Notes: generated by a model not told the origin, from the letters alone. A DNA stretch of 64,000 nt from Kingdonia uniflora (GCA_014058105.1 JACGCM010002082.1:992001-1056000); one strand, 5' to 3'; positions 34,640 through 46,937 are shown, numbered from the stretch's first letter. Numbers and translations are program-made.

Positions 34640-35523
34640 TAACAAAAAAGCCCCATCACACAGGAGTTGTTGGATGGCGAGGTCCTCACCGAGTTCCATA
34701 CTCCAAAAATCATAAAATACAAAGGAATTGATCCAGTAGAACACGTCCAAGAGTTCCAAGATTCTTTAGGCTTACATTCCACGTCCAGCCACATTTTATG
34801 CCGACTCTTTCCGACCAGCTTATCAGGTGATCCTCTGCGATGGTTCCACACACTACCTGAAGGATCCATCATAACTTTCAAACAGCTGTGAGAACTCTTC
34901 GTCAAGAATTACTCACGCAACAAAGACAAAGAGGAAAATCTATACTGTCATTTTAGCCTTAAGCAGATGCCTAAAGAAAAGCTTGAGACATTCACTAAAA
35001 AAAATTTGGAGTTAGCTCGAAAGGTAGATCGGCTCGACCTGAAGATTACTATTACAGCTTTCACCAATGCTTTAATTGTTAATGGAAGGGCAAAAGAGTA
35101 CCTTAACCTAAACAAGCCAACAACTCTAGAATACATGATCAAAAAATTCAACGGGTATATCGACCTGGAAAAAATAGTGTCTGACTGGCAGAAACCTCAG
35201 AAGTCAACATTAACAGCTCGAGATCGGTCAGCCAGCCAGGATTTTAATTGTGTTATCGATCGAGGAGGAGACAGGAAATGGAGCTAACCTAAAGACGAAT
35301 GACCTCGAAAGTAGAGTAACTTGCCAAAGCCCTATCTTCCCAAGATGAATGTGACCATAGCCAGCATTTATTCTATACTTCAGAAGGATAGGTTTTTCCG
35401 CAATGCACAGTATCTCCAACCCATTGAGAACAAATCATATTGCATTCACCACAAGGTCAGATATCATGAAACATAACACTGCTTTATCTTACAGCAATTG
35501 TTAGAATATATCTTCACTGGTGG
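34640..35523 (+). pseudogene. Gag of element A, broken
   Basis: The frame holds ELLDGEVLTEFHTPKIIKYK, DPVEHVQEFQDSL, FPTSLSGDPLRWFHTLPEGS, a TGA, then ELFVKNYSRNKDKEEN, PKEKLETFTKKNLELARKV and FTNALIVNGRAKEYLNL. This matches the retrotransposon gag capsid domain common in plant Ty3/Gypsy. Near 35410-35520 a frame with SYCIHHKVRYHET and CFILQQLLEYIFTGG resembles the cysteine-histidine region usually found at the gag end. No protease, reverse transcriptase or integrase motif follows, so mobilisation would depend on another element. Stops at about 34890 and 35286 disable it. Confidence 0.85.
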
Positions 35524-36690
35524 ATGATAACGGTCAAAATCTGGTGTTTAGTATGGGTAAAAATTAGAGTGTCGTTCACTTTCGAACGGGACTAGAAATT
35601 AGTTTTGGTCTTGTGTTTTAGTAATCTAAGGTTGTAAAACCGTAAAAATCAATTATATGGTTTTAATCAAGAATAAAGGTCTAGGGGCTTCGGATTTCAC
35701 CACCATTTACATACAATATCAACATAGTATCGTATATTAAATTCTCCACTTAATTGAAATAATAAACTTCGACCTTTTGTCGATGTAATCCCATGATTAA
35801 TTATAACTCAAGTAGAATATATTGTATGAACTAAGTATGTACTAAAAACACATTTCATGAAAGCTATGCTAACTTTGAAATGTTAATTAGGATCATACCT
35901 TAGAAAAATACAATATTAATGCAATTTTACTATATCATTTGAGAATCACAAAACTCTTCCTATATCTCTGCTTAAAGAGATCATAGGATGATAATGGATG
36001 TCTCCAACAATATAGTTTTGGGATTTGTGATAATATGATCATATTATGTTAGAGAAAAATACATTCTACTACATGATATCATACGCTTATGGCGGATCCA
36101 TCCTCACCCCTAGTGAGCACTTAGTTGGCCATTATAACAACTATAAAACCTAAATGATATAAGAATGAAATGAACATAAACTAACAACAAAAAGAGGAAT
36201 TTTATTGACTTACAAAATGAAATGCCCCAAATGCTTACAAGTCTTGCACCAACTTACTCCAATAATGCTCTCTTGCACTCTACAAGAATGATTCTCTCAA
36301 AATTGGATGATCTTATGAGCTCACCACCTCTCCTTTTATAGATGAAGGAGAGGGTTCTTACATTTAATATTAGATTTATAACCTATGCCATGAATGTAGA
36401 TAAATTTGTACCCTTCAAGAGTTATCCTCCAAAATTGTAACCTCCCCATGTGGGACCCTTGTGTTTGATAACTCTACATCCTTCTCCAACAGTTCATCCT
36501 TTGAGCTATACATCCCGGTATTTGCACATATTTGGTAAATGAGCTCAATGTGACCTGAAATATAAAAATTAGTTTTATAAGTCATGTTTAATAATAAAAT
36601 TAAGAATAATAAACATTAAGTCATAGGGGAATAGTGGTCATTTTATGTGTCCATTAATGGACGAATGCATGAGTACATTGTAGACGTCGA
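35524..36690 (-). mobile_element. Possible solo LTR-like insertion between gag and the antisense module
   Basis: Non-coding block starting TGATAACGGTCAAAATCTGG. On the minus strand it reads as LTR-like DNA ending CCGTTATCA, with a TATA-type site (TCTATAAAAGGAG, about 36333-36345). Gag coding ends exactly at its left edge and antisense coding begins just past its right edge. A duplication is not convincing (GTGGA against ATGGA), so the identity is tentative. Confidence 0.35.
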
Positions 36691-36694
36691 AAGT

Positions 36695-38770
36695 TAGCTC
36701 CTCTCATCAAGATGTATCTTCGCCTGCAATAGGTCAGCATCTAACTTTGTATTTGCGTCATGCAATTGTACATTCTCTTCCAGGTGCTCCAAGGTATTTA
36801 ACTTCAATACTTGTATGGTATGCTCTAGAGTCACTACTTTGTTTTAAGCCTTATTTGTGTTTTCATTCTGTTTATTACGGGCCTCTTCCACCTTCTTTAT
36901 CAAAACATCAGCAACTTGCCACAACACTTCATACTTAGAAGCGCGAGTTTGCGTATCAGCTATCTCCGCTTAAAGCATATTTACTTGGAATTGTAAGTCT
37001 TTCACATTTTTACCTTCCTCCTTTAATTCTGCCGACAGTTTTGTAATTCGAGCTCGAATAGATGTCAACTCCGCCCCCTGCTGGCTCGCGTGCCTCGAGC
37101 CACCTGTAAATCCAACCTCTTTCTTACATATAATTTCGTTTAACTCCTTTATTTTTCTCAATCCGCAGGCTAGATATGATTTTTTCTTCTGTAGCTCCAC
37201 AGACAATCGAGCTTCTATATTTCATTCTCGTGCTATCTCCGCCTTCATGCTTTCTTCCAATCCAATAACGCTTTTTAGTGCCCCCATACACGAGCATAGC
37301 TCAGCGTTTAATTGTCCATTTTGGGTGCGTAATGCATCACACTGACTTTGAATAGCTATCAGTTCTACCTGTCATAACAGTTTACATTTATTATAGTTCA
37401 ATTATGCCAACAGATTACATACCACAGTTAACAAGTTTAAATTAAGAATATGGTATCTGAGTAATATCGATACATCATTTTATTCATCATCATAGAGAAC
37501 ATATTTCATTTATCATCAACAACAGTATACAAGGACCTAACACATATGCAGGGCCGGTAAAAGGAAAGCGAGAATACCCTTTTTTTTATTCTTCGAGAAA
37601 TGAGATGACTGCCCTTTATCTCTAGAACTCTTTTTACTCGTTACTTGAACATCTACCGGAGTGGTAAAGGTCACCACCTTCTGCTGAAGTTATTTATGCC
37701 GCGGTCGGGGTATCAGACTTTTGACCTCCTCCTCACCCTCTCCTGATGATAGTTCCCTCGGCCTCGGAATAAGTTTTTTACCAATAATTTCTCCATCACC
37801 TTTGGTAAACCCCATATTCTCAGCCTTGACATTCTCTACATCAAAATCCTTCACATTCCGTCACGAACTTCCTTAATTCGTTCTCTACCCTAGCCAGTTT
37901 TTCCCCATATAATTCAATAACACTGTCTATATGGCGCTCATATTCTGTTCGAGCAGCAACTTTTGCTCGCGAAGGATATAGATGCTCCTTCAATGTCATA
38001 TGTACCTTGTGCTGCTACTGGCACGTTTCATTCTACAATAAACCTAAAGCCCTCAAATAAGCTTCTACCTTCATTCGAACAGTCACTTCTTTCGACAATC
38101 GCGTTGCTAAAGACAGTTTTTGCTCTACGTGTTGTAATAGCTTATCCTGTAACCCCTTTAATTCACCCTTTTATCATTTTTGGACCTCTATCTGTTCTTT
38201 TTCTTATCCTAAAAAATATAATTCTCATGGCTCTCCTATCCTACATAAAGCCAAAAGCATCAGATAAAGATTTTACATTACCCCATACAACAGGCACACC
38301 AGCTCGAGCATAATACTTCATCACCTTTCAACTATGACGATTGCGTACTTCTTGAGCTAAAAATATAACTCGAGCTGGGTCCAAAACTATGCCTCTCACC
38401 TTCAAAAGATCTACATAAGCTTCTTTTAACCCTCGTTTACTATCTACTTCGACCTCGAAATACAATTTCAGAGCTATTAACATACTTTGACACCTAGCCT
38501 TCTCACTTGGGTTGTTAAAATAGGTCAACACTTTTGATTTTCACACTAATGCCCCCCCTTTCCTCTTCCTTTCTTAACACCTCATCCATTTCTATTTTTA
38601 TCTTAGCATATCTACACTGGAGATCATATAACTCTTTAAAAAAATTCCCTGAATTTAACTTAAATTGTCTTCTCTCATATTCAGTTTTATTAAGTACCTG
38701 TTAAATGCAGGTCACGGAATCTCTCACTCTACTCAATGACCTCTCCAGTTCAGAATTAGTTTTTCTCAAT
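36695..38770 (-). pseudogene. Antisense ORF4 of element A: long coiled-coil protein, broken
   Basis: Read leftward: ERRQFKLNSGNFFKELYDLQ, NNPSEKARCQSMLIALKLYF, LKEAYVDLLKVRGIVLDPAR, VMKYYARAGVPVVWGNVKSL. A basic stretch follows (VTSKKSSRDKGQSSHFSKNK, about 37650-37580), and after a TGACAG acceptor at about 37376 a continuous heptad-rich region (LRTQNGQLNAELCSCMGALK, LSVELQKKKSYLACGLRKI, ITKLSAELKEEGKNVKDLQ, KLDADLLQAKIHLDERS) to a stop at 36695. Several in-frame stops occur. The function is not known. The coiled coil suggests oligomerisation. Exon structure is inferred. Confidence 0.55.
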
Positions 38771-38928
38771 CACCATATCTCCTATACAGGGTACAAATAT
38801 TTTGTTATAATACAGACATCCAAAATGAATATGTTTCAAATCATCACTCCAACTTCAACAATACAGAGTATAATCACATTAACATCACACGAACAGCATC
38901 AAATCAAAAACATAATACTACAGAAGGT

Positions 38929-41553
38929 TTAGATATTCTTGCTGATATCTACCTCAGATAGAGGATCCAATGTTTGCCCAACCGGATGACCTAGATCAGC
39001 ATGTTCAGATGGAGGATCCAATATTTTTTTTTCAGCTACTTGGAATAGCTCAGCACTTTCTGATGGAAGCTCTAACATTCTGTTAGGAGAAATGCCAGCA
39101 TCACCCATCACTTCCTCCTGAGCCTCTGGAGGGAAAACTATTTCTCTGTACCTACTGACCTGGCCAAGCTCTACATTAAGCTGGACTCAATCCAAAATTG
39201 TAATAAGATTGGACGAAGTGATCTCGTTCCACTTTAAGGGCCTCGACCGATTGTGACATTACATCATCATGCATCACCAAATCTGAATGCTTTTCTGAGA
39301 GCTCTGCAACCGTTTTAGCTTCTTCAGCTCTCTCCTCCTTCTCCAGCTTGAGCTCAACTTCGAGCACCTTCACATGAGCAGATTGAACTTCAAACTCCTT
39401 TATACAATCAGCTTAAACTTTAAACTTCGTTGTAAGAGCCTGGAACTCCTGGTTCCTCTTTTCTAGATACTTTTTTGCCCCCTTCAACATTATTGAAAGT
39501 TGCCAGTACAAACATACAGAGACAAAGTCGGCACAACAGTTTTCAATCCAAATATAAAGATAATTAAGGATTCCAAGAACGTACCATGAAAGTATGTTCG
39601 TAATACTCATCATCGAGCTGCTCTGGATCCGTCCCAGCCATTAGATATTATTTCAGCTCCAGCTCTTTCATTTTAGCTACGGCATGAGGATTAGTTCTTG
39701 AACTACCCTCTTCATCATGTCTTTTTCTTTTCATCAAGCTCTTATCAACCTCAGCAGGAGCAACCGTGCTCACTTAAAGTTTATCCTCCACATCACCAGA
39801 AATAGACTTTAGGATCTCTTGTACCGTGGCCGCTACCCCAGTAACAGAGGTACTCTACCGAGTTAACTTCCCAGACCTCCTAGTATTCTGTTTGGTGGTC
39901 TGAGGCACAAAAGGTAGATGACTAAGACCATCATCCACAGACAGGTAAACTTTCCCTTCAGCCATAGCTCATTTCTCATAAGCTCATTGAACTTTGGGTA
40001 CTACGGAATCTACCCTTTTATCCCTACGGATACCAAGCTCAGCAAGTACCTGTTTTAGCTCATCATGATCTTGAGCAACGCAGTCGAATGGACTCCCCTT
40101 ATCAGGCATAGATAAAGGCTTGGGTTCTGCCAAAACAAGAAACACAACATTAAGTGGCAGATCGAAGACAAGTTATTGGTTATTTAAAGATTGGTCAACA
40201 TTACTTACTCGGATTATAATATATATGGTTCAGTTTGAGTACTGGTTCATCGGGAACCTGCATACAGTTACCCTCTACCCACACAAGGTGGTCATTCCAT
40301 GATCTACCTGCGGATTCAAAATCAAAGAATTTTAACCTAGCTGAATCACTATACAGGTAACCACTACTTCGACCTTCGACATATTTCTATTTATAAAACT
40401 TCATCATATCTTCAGCTTCGAACTGCTTCGCAATCCATTTATTCCTCCATTTTTCATTCAGTGCCTCACATACCCTCATCATTTCATAAACATTTCCATT
40501 TAACTGGGCAGGGCAACACTGTAACACATTCATAACCCCTTTCTGAAAGAAGGTCAAAAAAATTCTAAGGCCATATACGACCTGATTCAAAAAAAAACCT
40601 ATCACTCGGGCTTAATAGCCCGAGACCATTATAATATAAGAGATTAACCTCCTCACTAATCCCTCCATCCATCTTCTTCTTCTCCAAGCATGGGACTTGG
40701 TAGTATACAGCCTCCTCCTCTTTACCAGGGATATAGGCCTTAAACCAGAGACCTTGATCCTCCACATAACATCCCCATTCTCCCTGCAATTTCTTTTTAT
40801 ATTTCAAGTATTATTTCCCTACATCTACCCCCGCTGGGTATATAACAAGAATTTTCTCTTTCTTTGATTTATCATCCCTCTCTATCACCTACTCAATTTT
40901 ACTGGGTCCCCCACCCTCTACGCTTATCTTTATACTGTTAACAGTTTCCTCCATACACTACACTCGTCCCCCCTTCTGACGATGATATTTCCTCAGAACT
41001 GAATGATACTATAAATTTACTAGTGGGAATACTTGGTTTTAAATGCATATCAGACCTACATATACAGAAACATAATTTATCATTATCTCTACATTGCAAA
41101 CAGATAAAGCAAAACCCCCTTCTACCCAGTCAACACGTCTATTTTACAAATTCTCAAAACAAAAAAAATACAAATCAATGATTTTAATTTTCCCTCTCCT
41201 TCTTCAAGCAAGCATTTTCTCTCTCTACAGTCTGTTCATATATAAAAATTCTCCAACTTTAAAACTTTTTCATATTTATTCAAAAAACCCAAAACCCCTA
41301 CATTATCAGATACACATTTCAAACAAGTTACTACACATTAAACAGGTTACTACACATATCAAACAGATTAGTAAACAAATCAAACGGACAGAGCTTTATA
41401 TTATCAACTTGTACTTGAAGAACAGCAGTCTTCTACTTTGGCCAGACATCTTGTCGAAATTGAGTGCTCCCGTCGCTTCCCCGACAGTTTTTTATCATCT
41501 GATGAAGATTTCTTTCTTAAATCACACTCAGAGCTTAAACGTTTCCTCTCCAT
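38929..41553 (-). pseudogene. Antisense ORF3 of element A: transposon-type domain plus coiled coil
   Basis: Candidate start at 41553 (MERKRLSSECDLRKKSSSDD), 65-75 bp after a TATA-like site. Following parts: GEWGCYVEDQGLWFKAYIPG, FEKGVMN-type stretch FFQKGVMNVLQCCPAQLNGN, then YLYSDSARLKFFDFESAGRS and WNDHLVWVEGNCMQVPDEPV. Next come a basic motif (SLMKRKRHDEEGS), a coiled coil (LKGAKKYLEKRNQEFQALTT, VELKLEKEERAEEAKTVAEL) and an acidic end with PPSEHADLGHPVGQTLDPLS, stop at 38929. The first part resembles the putative gypsy-type transposon domain of plant proteins, but this is by eye only. Element C encodes the same CPAQLNGN region. Stops and frame changes (for example after NFGLSPA) disable this copy. 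Confidence 0.6.
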
Positions 41554-41616
41554 AAAAATAAGATTGACACAAACTTTTCTCTAAAACTGTAGATAATTGA
41601 GGAAGAGAGATGCATA

Positions 41617-41626
41617 TTTTTATACT
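41617..41626 (-). promoter_or_regulatory. TATA-like box upstream of antisense ORF3
   Basis: Minus-strand GAGTATAAAAATATG, 65-75 bp before the ATG at 41553. Confidence 0.45.
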
Positions 41627-42101
41627 CTTCCTCGGTTTATGAAATAATGGCTCCTTTAGACACGTGTCAGTCACCCCTACTATCTCTGCAGGTATATTTT
41701 TTCGGTTAAAGGCATTATTGAGACTTTTGTAATAACGTCTATCGTCATCACATCTATCCTTATTGTCTGCCATTAAAGAATTTTGTACATTTTCCTCAAA
41801 CACAGTACAAACGACCGATCACCTTACTTTTATACCCTACCAAGATCGTACAACTTTTCTAAAACAGATCAATATTCAAAATTCGAAGATATCTATATAG
41901 TCGTTAAAATCCTACAGCTGTCTCCTACAATATCCATACACAAAGAGTAAAATAGAATACTTTATTCTTATTCAAACAGATCGAGACATCACATTACTTT
42001 ATTATCTCAAAATTCCTCACCTTATATTTATTTGGGTTCTAATACAAAATATTGCAAACAGAATACTTCGTTCGAGCTCTCATACTTTGAACCAACCGAG
42101 C

Positions 42102-42452
42102 TCACCAGTTACATCTAAAGAAACCTTGATGGTACACCTCCCCACATATAATTATCTCTCCATTTGCTGCCCTTGCATCCTCTTCAACGATCTTGTCACA
42201 TGCGAGCTGTCGAACAGTCAGCTCTCGCACCGTGGCACTCAGTAACGACCTTTGAAACACATCATACCAAAAAAAATGATCATACTCTATGTGCTTACTT
42301 TCATCATCTAATCTGACCAAATTTGATGGCCACTCAGGAAGTACAGCATCATAAGGCAATCGACGAAAATATCGCTCACAAAGTTTAACAACCTTGATAT
42401 AAAAATGACCATCTGCTGCCTGTTGAGTACGTTGAGAACGAGTCCTCACCAT
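42102..42452 (-). CDS. Antisense ORF2 of element A, MVRTRSQ family, unknown function
   Basis: Open frame of about 116 codons from ATG at 42452: MVRTRSQRTQQAADGHFYIK, RYFRRLPYDAVLPEWPSNLV, IEYDHFFWYDVFQRSLLSAT, ACDKIVEEDARAANGE. Related frames are in B (45534 leftward) and C (61716 leftward) with the same MVRTRS start and the same spacing of the acidic/aromatic middle, which argues that it was a real protein. No known family is recognised. The basic N-terminus and acidic C-terminus suggest a small interacting protein. A TATA-like site (GGCTATAAG, 42525-42533) lies 73 bp upstream. This is the only member of the three without a visible internal stop plus full length. Confidence 0.55.
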   Translation of the reverse strand: MVRTRSQRTQQAADGHFYIKVVKLCERYFRRLPYDAVLPEWPSNLVRLDDESKHIEYDHFFWYDVFQRSLLSATVRELTVRQLACDKIVEEDARAANGEIIICGEVYHQGFFRCNW

Positions 42453-42524
42453 ACTTAAGCATGCTACCTTCAAAACAAGATTATCCCTATAAATGATGTA
42501 AATCATAACAGCAAGGAATCACTA

Positions 42525-42533
42525 CTTATAGCC
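42525..42533 (-). promoter_or_regulatory. TATA-like box upstream of antisense ORF2 (A)
   Basis: Minus-strand GGCTATAAG; B has GGCTATATAAG at the same distance. Confidence 0.45.
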
Positions 42534-43368
42534 ATGAGGAAGATCTCCGCAAATCTAGATCACCCTACAGATTTTGCTGAGATAAATATTTTTTTAAGAA
42601 CATTTTTGGGGCAACAGAATATCAACATCAAATGCAGAATATCGTAATAAGTCATTCTTTCCATAGTATGTAATATCTCCACAGATTGTATACAAGCAAA
42701 TATAAAGTTCGTACCATACAAGATCAAGCAAATCCAGCAGTAACACCTACAGATCAATATCAACCCTTTCTTACAGTTTGAAACACTTTGTCATCCAGTT
42801 TGAGAGCACAGATCACAGAAAATAATATAGAATTGCTTCCGCCAAGTTATGTTTTTGAACTCTTTTAAATTTTTAGAACTCACCTATCATTACCATTTGC
42901 CATCATGCACACGGAACTCATTACAACTTGTTTTTTTCCCATCATACCCCATGATAACTAATACTTATTGATAGACTCGTATTTTATACCAAAAAACTGC
43001 TCAAACAAATTCGATACAAGGAAATAAAATACCATAACAATGACATTTTATTAGTTCAAAGATTTTTCTTTCATAATACTTTATAGATAACAAAATGTTC
43101 CCAATAAATTATAAGAGATTACTTTAACAAAGTTACAGTTTGAATTACTTTCCAGGAGCCCGCAGAGAAGATGATGAAAAAATAAAACAACTTCCAAACC
43201 TTGATCCCATACTGCAAGATCCGGGAAACTATTAAAACTAGAAATCACAGATGAAAGATCCTCTTCATGGCCAAAATTTATGGTCCATAGAAGAAAATGA
43301 TCCTTTCCATCATCGCTATCTCTTTCACCATAACCCTCACCCCACATACAAGAGACAGAAGAAAGGCC

Positions 43369-43699
43369 TCATTTCTTCAACAAGACCCACTCATTAGAAG
43401 GGTACCGAAGAGACTCCCTTGGACGAATACCTTCCACCTCATCTTTAGTTGCCATAGCCTCATCCGCTAGTAATCGAAGAGCATTTCGGCACTCTGCCTC
43501 AGATGTCAGCAGATAGTGGAAACGCACTATCTGATAATGATCATCCCCTACCTTCATCACTTGTTCATATGACATATGATGGTTGGTGGAAGATACAGGA
43601 ATTGGTATTAGAAGATGAAACGGTTGGTATCCAAAATACCTAATGCGTCATCTTCCTACGAATCCTAGACTCCCGAGCCTGAGTCCTTGTTGTCACCAT
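43369..43699 (-). pseudogene. Antisense ORF1 of element A, MVTTRTQ family
   Basis: ATG at 43699 opens MVTTRTQARESRIRRKMTH and stops; another frame then continues IPIPVSSTNHHMSYEQVMKV, DDHYQIVRFHYLLTSEAECR, ALRLLADEAMATKDEVEG, YPSNEWVLLKK to the stop at 43369. The B and C copies share IP(I/V)xVxPTYH, the DDYYQ-type aromatic motif, RLLAE and RRYPA-like ends. The general layout (MVxTR start, acidic/aromatic middle, LxxLAD) resembles ORF2, so the two may be ancient duplicates. A frameshift near 43640 disables this copy. Confidence 0.5.
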
Positions 43700-43801
43700 G
43701 TTCTTCAACACTCAGAAATACAGTAAGACAGTTTACCACAGTGAAACACAGAAGAAAATACAAGAAGAAGACTTGGCTCATCATGCACAAATCAAGATTC
43801 T

Positions 43802-43810
43802 CTTTATACT
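43802..43810 (-). promoter_or_regulatory. TATA-like box upstream of antisense ORF1 (A)
   Basis: Minus-strand AGTATAAAGA about 105 bp before the ATG; B (47364-47372) and C (63008-63018) have sites at about 100 and 70 bp. Confidence 0.45.
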
Positions 43811-44027
43811 ATGGCCAACATTAAAGGTAACTCTCCAAATTCCCAACATTAGCAAGATTCCCTATGAAATAACATTGACTAGAACCAATGGTTCTAGGAA
43901 ACCCAAAAGGAAAAAATAGGATTCCTATGAATATACATTGGAAATGAGTATTAGATATTAACTACCTCAATTAATGCCACTTCTCAGCCAACACCACTCG
44001 CCTACAATGTTTCTCATACTGTTGGCT

Positions 44028-44038
44028 GAGAGAGGGCG
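44028..44038 (+). promoter_or_regulatory. Polypurine tract of element A
   Basis: GAGAGAGGGCGG lies immediately before the 3' LTR; B has GAGAAGGGGCGG at the same place. Confidence 0.75.
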
Positions 44039-44040
44039 GT

Positions 44041-44749
44041 TGTAGTGGCTTATTCTGTATCTCGGACTCATGCGTCATCTTTGACCAGCATTTGAGCTTT
44101 CGACCTCACCAACAGAGTACGTGGCACAAACAGAAACAAGATAGCAACATCAAGAAGTATATACAACACGGGTTTCTCAACCAGCACCACTCATCATTGA
44201 TGTTACTCATTCTATTGGTTGAGAGCCATCTTGTAATTATTTATTTTGTATCTCGAACTCAAAGCTTCATCCTCGACCTCATCAGCATACAGGAAATACT
44301 ACTAAAGACATATTCAATATTCCTCAGTTCGAGTCATCATTTTAGACCTCCTTATCAACAATTTAATTTATGCAAGTATACAGTCATCAATAGAGTCGTT
44401 GTATAGCAACAGAGGTCAGGACGTTACATTACCTGGTCAAATAATATCTTACATATACTTTGTAGCATCTACCATTAAGAATCTTAATGGTCATCAAACG
44501 GTCATATTATAAGACCTATATATAAGATCAAATAACAACGGATTACGAACAGGCAATTCTATACAGAAGAATCCTTACTCGGAAATTCTACATGCTCAGA
44601 ACACTCATTGTAATAAGTTAACAACCTCAATAATATCATCTTCTCTTTCTCAAAATCATTAAGAGAGGTCGTGGTTTTTAACCTATTCAAGGGTTCTAGA
44701 CACATTTGGTGTAAAGGCTAAGTCTGAATCCCAGAATTAGGCCATTACA
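44041..44749 (+). repeat. 3' LTR of element A
   Basis: TGTAGTGGCTTATTCTG ... GAATTAGGCCATTACA. Aligns with both pieces of the 5' LTR. A short deletion follows AACCTATTCAAGGGTT compared with the 5' LTR. Confidence 0.88.
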
Positions 44750-45214
44750 AATCCTTTTTGAGCATCTTCATGCATATGTCTACAAACTTAAACGCGGTCA
44801 TCTATTATGTCTTCATCGTCGCTTTTACGTGATACATTAGTTTTTTTACCTTTTGCATCTTGATAATGCATGTTCTAAATGAAATCAAGAATGTTGAACC
44901 ATATTCTATGCACATGGATAGATCAAAGGATGTCGATTGTAACAAGATCCTTTTTTAGCATCTCCATAGGTATGTCTATAAACTTAAATGTGGTCATCAA
45001 TTATGTCTTCCTCGTCACTTTTACGTGATACATTATATTTTCCTCTGTAATTTTTTAGCTTACAAACTTTAAAAAGTATGTTGAATGATAACGGTCGAAT
45101 ACATACAATGAACTTTTGAAGATCTCTTAACTGATTTGAATATGGTGTAGCTAAAACTTTTGAGAAGCATTTCTTTATCTTTATCTACTTGGATATATTT
45201 TGAATTCAAATAGA
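44750..45214 (+). repeat. Dispersed exon-containing block, forward copy, third part, with local duplication
   Basis: Resumes the target of element A (TTTTTGAGCATCTTCATG). A ~195-bp segment containing the exon-like stretch is then repeated (44750-44944 against 44945-45060 plus 26755-26843). It ends at TTTTGAATTCAAAT, where element B begins. It matches the inverted copy near 51420-51830. Confidence 0.75.
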
Positions 45215-45534
45215 ATACTGCAAATAGATTGAATTATCTCCTCTCCTACTGCCCTCTCGTCTTCTTCAGCCAGTTTATCCCGTACGATCTTGAGAATAGC
45301 TTCTTCTCGCAGAGTTGTATCTAGCAGCAACTCGCGGAACATATCATACCATAAATAATGATCAAACTCTGCACACCTACCTTCATCATCTAAACTGTCC
45401 AACTGCAATGGCCACTCTGGTAACATAGCATTATAAGGCACCAGACAAAAGTACCACTCAAGGAGTTCAGCCACCTTGATATTTAACCTACCTTCCGCTG
45501 TATAACGAACACGCTAAGAACGTGTCCTCACCAT
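45215..45534 (-). pseudogene. Antisense ORF2 of element B (MVRTRS family)
   Basis: ATG at 45534 gives MVRTRS, then TAG, then RVRYTAEGRLNIKVAELLEW, LVPYNAMLPEWPLQLDSLDD, CAEFDHYLWYDMFRELLLDT, LAEEDERAVGEEII. The frame runs on into the neighbouring block (ILFEFKIYPSR), marking the truncation point. TATA-like GGCTATATAAG at 45609-45617 lies about 75 bp upstream. Confidence 0.6.
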
Positions 45535-46937
45535 GATAACTTCTAATCAACCAACAGCAAGCTTTTCTTGTAGAAGTGTATAATGCATAGCACCAAAAAT
45601 TCAAGATCTTATATAGCCAATATGGAGATCTCTTTACACCACTAATGTCGCGTACCAAATAGATTTTGAGGGAAGATATATTTTACGGGAACAAATTTTT
45701 GGAAATAAGGATATCAGCAGAATTTTGAGAATATTTTTGACAACTAGTGCTTTCCTTTCTAAGAGGTATTTCCTTAGATCTTACTCATGTGCTTCGCACA
45801 GATGACACATCCGTAAATACAGAGTTCATACAGAATATTTAAGTACATCCAGCAGTAGCTCCAACCAAGTACCTACAGACATATATTAGTTACCTACCTA
45901 CATCAAGGCATTTTCCAAACAGTTCGAAATTGCTTCTCCAAAACACTCAAATTACTAGGATATTGTAGCACGGACTGTACATCCTCTCACAAACAAAAGA
46001 TACTTATAGCCTGCCAACAGCATGCTTTGACGCGGTTAATTAGAACTCTACCGTCCTAGTCAACAGAAGTAAGCATATGGAAAAAGACAACTGTACTAAA
46101 TACTAATGCACACTTCCAAGAGGACAGATCGAAAATCTTACAACTAGTTCGACAAAAAGTATTATCATATCTACAAGATCAACAACGCATAAGCATACCA
46201 ATCTCATCTCAATCAGTACGATCATACTATCCACTTATTTAGACTTCACCAAACGACTTCATTATATTTTTGAACTTCCCTTTTTTTAACCTCACTTCCT
46301 AATATCTTTACTGATATACATACCAAGTTTGCTACAGTCCAATTCATTTAGAACAATTCTACCAGAGATTGATGTCTGGTAGCTCGCACCAATAAACCTC
46401 TTTTAGTTTGACACAAGTACCTATCACACTACATATTTTTTAACCTCCAAAATTTTGTTATGCTATTTTTACTATCTTTCACATCCATCAATAGTTCGAG
46501 TTACCATTCTTACTTTTTAGTTCGCTTTCACATAGAAGACATTACATCAAGTATACTAAACATATCTTTTCCAATTCGAATTGCAACACAATAGACAGAA
46601 CACAAAATTTTCATTAGCTCGAATATTACTTACAAAATGCTTTATAGATAATAAGTCTTCCAGATATTTCTACAAGATCAATCTACAGGTTACATTACTT
46701 TTCGATTTTCAACACTGTTCTTCTAGAAGAATGGCCCAGGCAATCCTTCACACCATTTACTTCCATAAGAAGCTGAGGAAGCTAAGGTATCAATACATGA
46801 ACCACCCTTTAGAAGAAGGACCTTCTTCACAACAAGAGACGATGATTGTACGGAAGAAAAATCTCCACCACTACCGTCACTTCCTTCATAACCCCCACCA
46901 CCCCCATATGACAGAAAAAGAGGGATGACTCTATTTT

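Larger units (their letters stand above)
26844..44749 (+). mobile_element. Retroelement A: gag-only LTR retrotransposon with antisense ORF module
   Basis: LTRs are TGTAGTGGCTTATT...GGCCATTACA. The target duplication is GATCC (26839-26843) versus AATCC (44750-44754); uninterrupted copies of the target read AGATCC, so one base has mutated. The interior has a primer binding site (34015), a gag, no visible pol, a possible solo-LTR-like insertion, an antisense module of four coding regions (36695-43699) and a purine tract before the 3' LTR. A CACTA element splits its 5' LTR. The gag type and PBS point to Ty3/Gypsy, plausibly the Tat group, in which antisense extra ORFs are known; that placement is inference. 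Confidence 0.82.
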
